Shown here in pieces: positions 60,107 to 64,000 of a stretch of DNA of 64,000 nt. Made by a program: the position numbers and the translations under genes. The DNA is from Enterococcaceae bacterium OF42-14pH9A. GTDB lineage: Bacteria; Bacillota; Bacilli; Lactobacillales; Enterococcaceae. Location of the stretch: assembly GCA_027692465.1 (NCBI GenBank), contig JAQEYU010000001.1:815338-879337 (forward strand), given 5' to 3'. How positions within the stretch are numbered: position 1 is the first letter of the stretch; every line of letters begins with the position of its first letter. The notes beneath the pieces were generated by a model. It saw nothing but the letters and a program-made list of their open reading frames with translations. It had not been told where the DNA came from and ran no database searches.

Positions 60107-61399
60107 ATGTCATCAGTAGTAGTTGTTGGAACACAATGGGGCGATGAAGGAAAAGGTAAAATCACGGATTTTTTGAGTGAAAATGCTGAAGTGATTGCCC
60201 GTTATCAAGGCGGAGACAATGCCGGCCACACCATCAAATTCGACGGCGTGACCTACAAGCTGCATTTGATCCCATCCGGTATCTTTTATAAAGAAAAAAT
60301 CAGCGTAATCGGAAACGGCGTGGTAGTCAATCCGAAATCACTGGTGCAGGAATTGGCTTATTTGAAAGAACACAATGTCAATACGGACAATCTGCGAATC
60401 TCAGATCGGGCCCATGTCATTCTGCCCTACCATATCAAACTGGATCAGCTGCAAGAAGACGCAAAAGGCGACAACAAGATCGGTACTACCATCAAAGGGA
60501 TCGGCCCGGCTTACATGGATAAAGCTGCTCGTGTGGGGATCCGTATCGCCGATTTATTGGATAAAGAAATCTTTGAAGAACGCCTGAAGATCAATCTGGA
60601 GGAAAAGAACCGTCAATTCGTGAAGATGTTCGATTCCGAAGCGATCGACTTTGACGATATTTTCGAAGAATATTATGCATACGGTCAACAGATCAAACAA
60701 TATGTAACAGATACCTCTGTTATCTTGAATGATGCTTTGGATGCCGGCAAACGGGTCTTGTTTGAAGGCGCACAAGGGGTCATGTTGGATATCGATCAGG
60801 GCACTTATCCATTTGTAACCTCTTCGAATCCGGTAGCTGGTGGTGTGACCATCGGATCTGGTGTCGGACCTTCCAAGATTAATAAAGTTGTGGGTGTCTG
60901 CAAAGCCTATACTTCTCGTGTAGGGGATGGTCCTTTTCCGACAGAATTGTTTGATGAAGTGGGCAATCAGATTCGTGAAGTCGGTCGGGAATACGGTACA
61001 ACTACGGGACGGCCTCGTCGTGTCGGCTGGTTTGATACGGTAGTAATGCGTCATTCCAAACGCGTTTCCGGGATCACCAATCTGTGTCTGAACTCCATCG
61101 ACGTTTTGAGCGGCTTGGAAACAGTCAAAATCTGTACCGCTTACGAATTGGACGGTGAATTGATTTATCATTACCCGGCTAGCTTGAAGGAATTAAACCG
61201 CTGCAAACCGGTCTATGAAGAGCTTCCAGGCTGGACAGAAGATATCACCCAGTGCAAAACTTTGGCAGAATTGCCGGAAAATGCCCGCAACTATGTTCGC
61301 CGTGTGTCTGAATTGGTCGGCGTACGCATCTCGACGTTTTCAGTAGGGCCTGACCGGAACCAAACCAATATTTTGGAAAGCGTCTGGGCACAAATCTAA
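60107..61399 (+). CDS. purA: Adenylosuccinate synthetase
   Basis: The enzyme joins IMP and aspartate with GTP, the first step to AMP. It is 430 residues. The glycine-rich loop [14 protein letters not shown] (8-21) contains the catalytic aspartate and lysine. [12 protein letters not shown] (catalytic histidine), [17 protein letters not shown] and [13 protein letters not shown] are all present. GAGGTG precedes the ATG. Confidence 0.98.
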   Translation: MSSVVVVGTQWGDEGKGKITDFLSENAEVIARYQGGDNAGHTIKFDGVTYKLHLIPSGIFYKEKISVIGNGVVVNPKSLVQELAYLKEHNVNTDNLRISDRAHVILPYHIKLDQLQEDAKGDNKIGTTIKGIGPAYMDKAARVGIRIADLLDKEIFEERLKINLEEKNRQFVKMFDSEAIDFDDIFEEYYAYGQQIKQYVTDTSVILNDALDAGKRVLFEGAQGVMLDIDQGTYPFVTSSNPVAGGVTIGSGVGPSKINKVVGVCKAYTSRVGDGPFPTELFDEVGNQIREVGREYGTTTGRPRRVGWFDTVVMRHSKRVSGITNLCLNSIDVLSGLETVKICTAYELDGELIYHYPASLKELNRCKPVYEELPGWTEDITQCKTLAELPENARNYVRRVSELVGVRISTFSVGPDRNQTNILESVWAQI

Positions 61400-61429
61400 G
61401 CTGATCACGCTAATTACTAAGTAAAGTAA

Positions 61430-61463
61430 CGAAACCGCCGGCAAACTGTCGACGGTTTTTTTG
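61430..61463 (+). terminator. purA terminator
   Basis: AAACCGCCG and its imperfect partner CGACGGTTT form a stem with a T run after it. The stretch 61464-61705 has no recognisable feature apart from a TAAAAT-like box near 61645. Confidence 0.82.
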
Positions 61464-61723
61464 GACAATCTTGAAGCGGAGTATCGTTAGGTCGTTAGTG
61501 CCTGTATGGTGGCGATACATCCAAAGATGGCGGTAATATGTTGTGAAATTTGAGGAGATTGAACTTGAATGGTTTGCTGACGAGTATGAGGAGACAGCAG
61601 GAGGCGAGCAAGAAAAAGAACTGGTTCTGTTATTAATTAACTGATAAAATGAGGCAGAAAAATCACCGTTGCCGGATTTACCGGCAGTGTGCTATGTGGG
61701 ATAAAGACTCGGAGGATTTGGAT

Positions 61724-62899
61724 ATGCCAAAGACATCTTTGAAACAAAAAATCATTGCTGAAAGCCGTCGTTTAGGTATCGATAAGATCGGCTTTGCTTC
61801 GGCTGCGCCCTTTTATGAGTTGGAAGAACCTTTGCAAAAACAGCGGGAGAAAGGGTACAATTCCGGTTTTGAGCATCAGAACATTCCCGAACGAATCTAT
61901 CCGGAGCTGACTTTTGAGGGGCCGAAATCGATTATTGCTATAGCCTTGGCTTATCCTACCAAGATCCATGAAGAAGTCCCGAAAGATGAAAAGCGGGGGA
62001 TGTTTGCCCGAGCATCGTGGGGGACGGATTATCACTTTATTTTGGAAGATCGGATGAATAAGCTGATTGCATTCATCAAGATTGAAGCAGCTCAGTTGGA
62101 GGAAGCTTCCGGTTGGCGTTTTGCACCGCAAGTGGATACCGGAGAACTGGTAGATGTGGCGGTTGCCCAACGAGCCGGGCTGGGGTTTATCGGGCGTAAT
62201 GGTCTGTTGATTACCGAGGAATACGGTTCATTTGTTTATTTAGGCGAAATCGTCACCAACATTGATTTTGAGACTGATGAACCGGTCCCCTTCGGTTGCG
62301 GCGAGTGCACGCGCTGCATCAAGGCTTGTCCGACGACGGCGCTTTTGGGGGACGGCAGTATGAATGCCAAGCGCTGTCTTTCCTATCAGACTCAAACCAA
62401 AGGCATGATGCCGGAAGAATACCGCAAGAAGATTCGCAATGTAATTTATGGCTGTGATATCTGTCAGATGGTGTGCCCATACAACAAAGACAAGGATTTT
62501 CACTTCCATCCGGAAATGGAGCCGACAGTCGATGAAGTCTATCCGAAACTGCAGCCGCTGTTGACGATCACCAATAAAAAGTTCAAGGAACGTTTCGGTC
62601 ATCTGGCCGGTTCCTGGCGGGGGAAAAAGCCGATCCAAAGAAATGCTGTCATCGCATTGGCCAACGGGGGCGATCGCGAGTCTTTGCCGTTATTGTGGCA
62701 GCTGGTGCAGGAGGATTCGCGACCGGTAATCCGAGGTACTGCCGTTTGGAGCATCAGCCGGCTGGGCGTGAAACAACCGGAACTTTGGTTGACGCGACTA
62801 AAAGAAAAGCAGCGACAAGAGACGGATCCGGAAGTTTTGACAGAATTGACGAAAGCAATCATTAAATTACAGGAAAAGGCCGACAAAAGTCAGTTTTAA
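61724..62899 (+). CDS. queG: Epoxyqueuosine reductase QueG
   Basis: QueG uses cobalamin and two iron-sulfur clusters to make queuosine in tRNA (391 residues). The cobalamin-binding reductase domain (about 1-185) is followed by two ferredoxin-type clusters, [12 protein letters not shown] and CDICQMVCP, and C-terminal HEAT-like repeats (about 295-391, [23 protein letters not shown]). The ATG at 61724 follows CGGAGG. Confidence 0.95.
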   Translation: MPKTSLKQKIIAESRRLGIDKIGFASAAPFYELEEPLQKQREKGYNSGFEHQNIPERIYPELTFEGPKSIIAIALAYPTKIHEEVPKDEKRGMFARASWGTDYHFILEDRMNKLIAFIKIEAAQLEEASGWRFAPQVDTGELVDVAVAQRAGLGFIGRNGLLITEEYGSFVYLGEIVTNIDFETDEPVPFGCGECTRCIKACPTTALLGDGSMNAKRCLSYQTQTKGMMPEEYRKKIRNVIYGCDICQMVCPYNKDKDFHFHPEMEPTVDEVYPKLQPLLTITNKKFKERFGHLAGSWRGKKPIQRNAVIALANGGDRESLPLLWQLVQEDSRPVIRGTAVWSISRLGVKQPELWLTRLKEKQRQETDPEVLTELTKAIIKLQEKADKSQF

Positions 62900-62956
62900 T
62901 CGTTTGTCAGAGTGCTTTATGGTACACTTGTACCAGAAAAAGAAGGAGGTTATGGG

Positions 62957-63826
62957 ATGTTTCAGATCGTGACCGATTCATGTTGTGATTTACCTTATCA
63001 ACTTTTGGAGGCGCACAAGATCGCTTTTATTCCCATGATCGTGGAGATCGACGGTCAGGAATACTATGATGATTTGGGCAAAACCTTCGACTATGACAAG
63101 TTTTTGCAAAACCTCAGAGACAAACAGCAGCCCAGCACATCTCAGATCAACGTGGGGCGCTATATCGAATTTTTCAAACCTTACTGTGAAAAGCAGGAAC
63201 CAATCTTGTACTTGTGCTTTACGTCAGGCATGAGCGGTTCTTACAATAGTGCCCTGCAAGCTGTCAGCATCCTGAAAGAAGACTATCCGGAGGCTGAGAT
63301 CGAAGTGGTGGATACTTTGAATGCCAGTCTTGGTGAAGGAGTTCTGGTCTTGGGAGCTGCTCAGCAACAGGAAGCTGGCGCCGATATAAACCAGGTGCGC
63401 CGTTGGGTAGACGACCATAAATTGAAAGTCCAGTCCTGGGTAACTGTAGACGACCTCAGCCATTTGTATCGCGGCGGACGTTTGTCTCGTTCTCAAGCGG
63501 CAATGGGCGGTTTGCTGAATATCAAACCGATTATCCATGTCGATCAAAAGGGTACCCTGCAAAACGTCGGCAAAGTCCGAGGTCGTAACAAAGCCCTGCA
63601 GAAAATCGTGGACGAATCAGTGGCCAATCTGACTTCAACAAAAGATCAGCTGGTTTACGTGGCTTATTCCGAAGACCGGGAGGCAGCTGAAAAAGTTCTG
63701 GACATGATGAAAGAAAAGATCACTGTGACCGAAAGTGCCATCTATCCTTTGGGGCCGACGATTGCCAGTCATACCGGGTTGGGGTGTGTCGCAGTCTTTA
63801 CTTTCGGCAAGGAACGTACGGAATGA
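62957..63826 (+). CDS. DegV-family fatty-acid-binding protein
   Basis: This 289-residue protein of the DegV (FakB-like) family binds a single fatty acid and, with FakA, presents it for phosphorylation. Hallmarks are IVTDSCCDLP, STSQINVGRY, LCFTSGMSGSYNSA and TLNASLGEGVLVL, then DLSHLYRGGRLSRSQA. AGGAGG precedes the ATG at 62957. It stands 57 bases after queG and is closed by a terminator. Which fatty acid it binds is unknown. Confidence 0.92.
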   Translation: MFQIVTDSCCDLPYQLLEAHKIAFIPMIVEIDGQEYYDDLGKTFDYDKFLQNLRDKQQPSTSQINVGRYIEFFKPYCEKQEPILYLCFTSGMSGSYNSALQAVSILKEDYPEAEIEVVDTLNASLGEGVLVLGAAQQQEAGADINQVRRWVDDHKLKVQSWVTVDDLSHLYRGGRLSRSQAAMGGLLNIKPIIHVDQKGTLQNVGKVRGRNKALQKIVDESVANLTSTKDQLVYVAYSEDREAAEKVLDMMKEKITVTESAIYPLGPTIASHTGLGCVAVFTFGKERTE

Positions 63827-63843
63827 TTCGCAGATGAACTACT

Positions 63844-63891
63844 AAAAAAGTCCTGCAAAAATGCGTTGTCACGCACTTTGCAGGACTTTTT
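63844..63891 (+). terminator. Terminator of the degV gene
   Basis: AAAAAGTCCTGCAAA and TTTGCAGGACTTTTT form a 15-bp perfect stem with an extra inner hairpin (TGCGTTGTCACGCA). The last 109 bases of the window show no gene. Confidence 0.93.
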
Positions 63892-64000
63892 GTGTGGAAC
63901 CGGCCGGCTGTGGCCTGTTTTAATCAGTGATTTCCGGCTATGACAAAACAAGCAACTCAGGACAGCTGTCGATTATCGACTGCCGGTTTATCAATGGTGG

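Overview
The window is an origin-of-replication region from a low-GC Gram-positive coccus of the order Lactobacillales, most likely an Enterococcus with rather high GC. Evidence: the 16S rRNA gene, the order rpmH-dnaA-dnaN-yaaA-recF-gyrB-gyrA-rpsF-ssb-rpsR-gdpP-rplI-dnaB-purA to the right of the origin, and mnmE-mnmG, rsmG-parA-parB, guaB, serS and a CroRS-type two-component system to the left, an order that as I recall it is typical of enterococci. The species cannot be named from the sequence alone. oriC lies around 42.2-44.5 kb: clusters of DnaA boxes flank dnaA on both sides. Most genes point away from it (minus strand to the left, plus strand to the right). The exceptions are mainly accessory or regulatory genes.

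Left arm, 1-42 kb. An rRNA operon enters at the left edge (tRNA-Ala and 16S on the minus strand) behind three tandem consensus-like promoters. Then come croRS, a T-box-controlled serS, a membrane-anchored polysaccharide deacetylase, and guaB. At 10-17 kb is a carbohydrate island: a GH88 unsaturated glucuronyl hydrolase, a GH35 beta-galactosidase, a GntR/UTRA regulator and a mannose-family PTS with a fused EIIA-EIIB. Three intergenic sites share one candidate operator motif, so this looks like a single regulon for uptake and cleavage of host- or plant-derived disaccharides. Next are a pyridoxamine-oxidase-like protein, a flavin disulfide reductase in one operon with a permease/binding-protein fusion ABC importer (betaine- or ergothioneine-type), and the chromosome-partitioning operon rsmG-parA-parB-DUF951-ychF-DUF1129. 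From 26.9 to 34.1 kb lies accessory material: a WYL regulator with a GyrI-like partner, a small hypothetical gene, an Rgg-type regulator, a 12-bp tandem repeat, a secreted coiled-coil/CHAP hydrolase and an MFS exporter. mnmG, mnmE, a YbjQ-like gene, a candidate small RNA, jag, yidC, rnpA and rpmH lead up to the origin.

Right arm, 42.9-64 kb. This is the replication and housekeeping block dnaA through purA, followed by queG and degV. It also carries gdpP (cyclic-di-AMP phosphodiesterase) and a DUF3810 membrane zinc-peptidase-like gene.

Dispersed elements tie the region together. Four ParB-binding parS sites (two perfect, two with 14/16 matches) lie on both sides of oriC. A family of about 160-bp inverted-repeat-ended intergenic elements occurs at least five times (the sharpest copy has perfect 19-bp ends), sitting next to GH35, the CHAP gene, rpmH/rnpA, dnaA and gyrA. 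A second, smaller element family occurs at about 8.0 and 38.8 kb. I see no phage, transposase gene or CRISPR array. The observations most worth follow-up are the unnamed structured ~93-nt RNA downstream of jag, the dispersed element family (including its place between rpmH and rnpA), the GH88/GH35/PTS regulon, and the ABC importer paired with a disulfide reductase.
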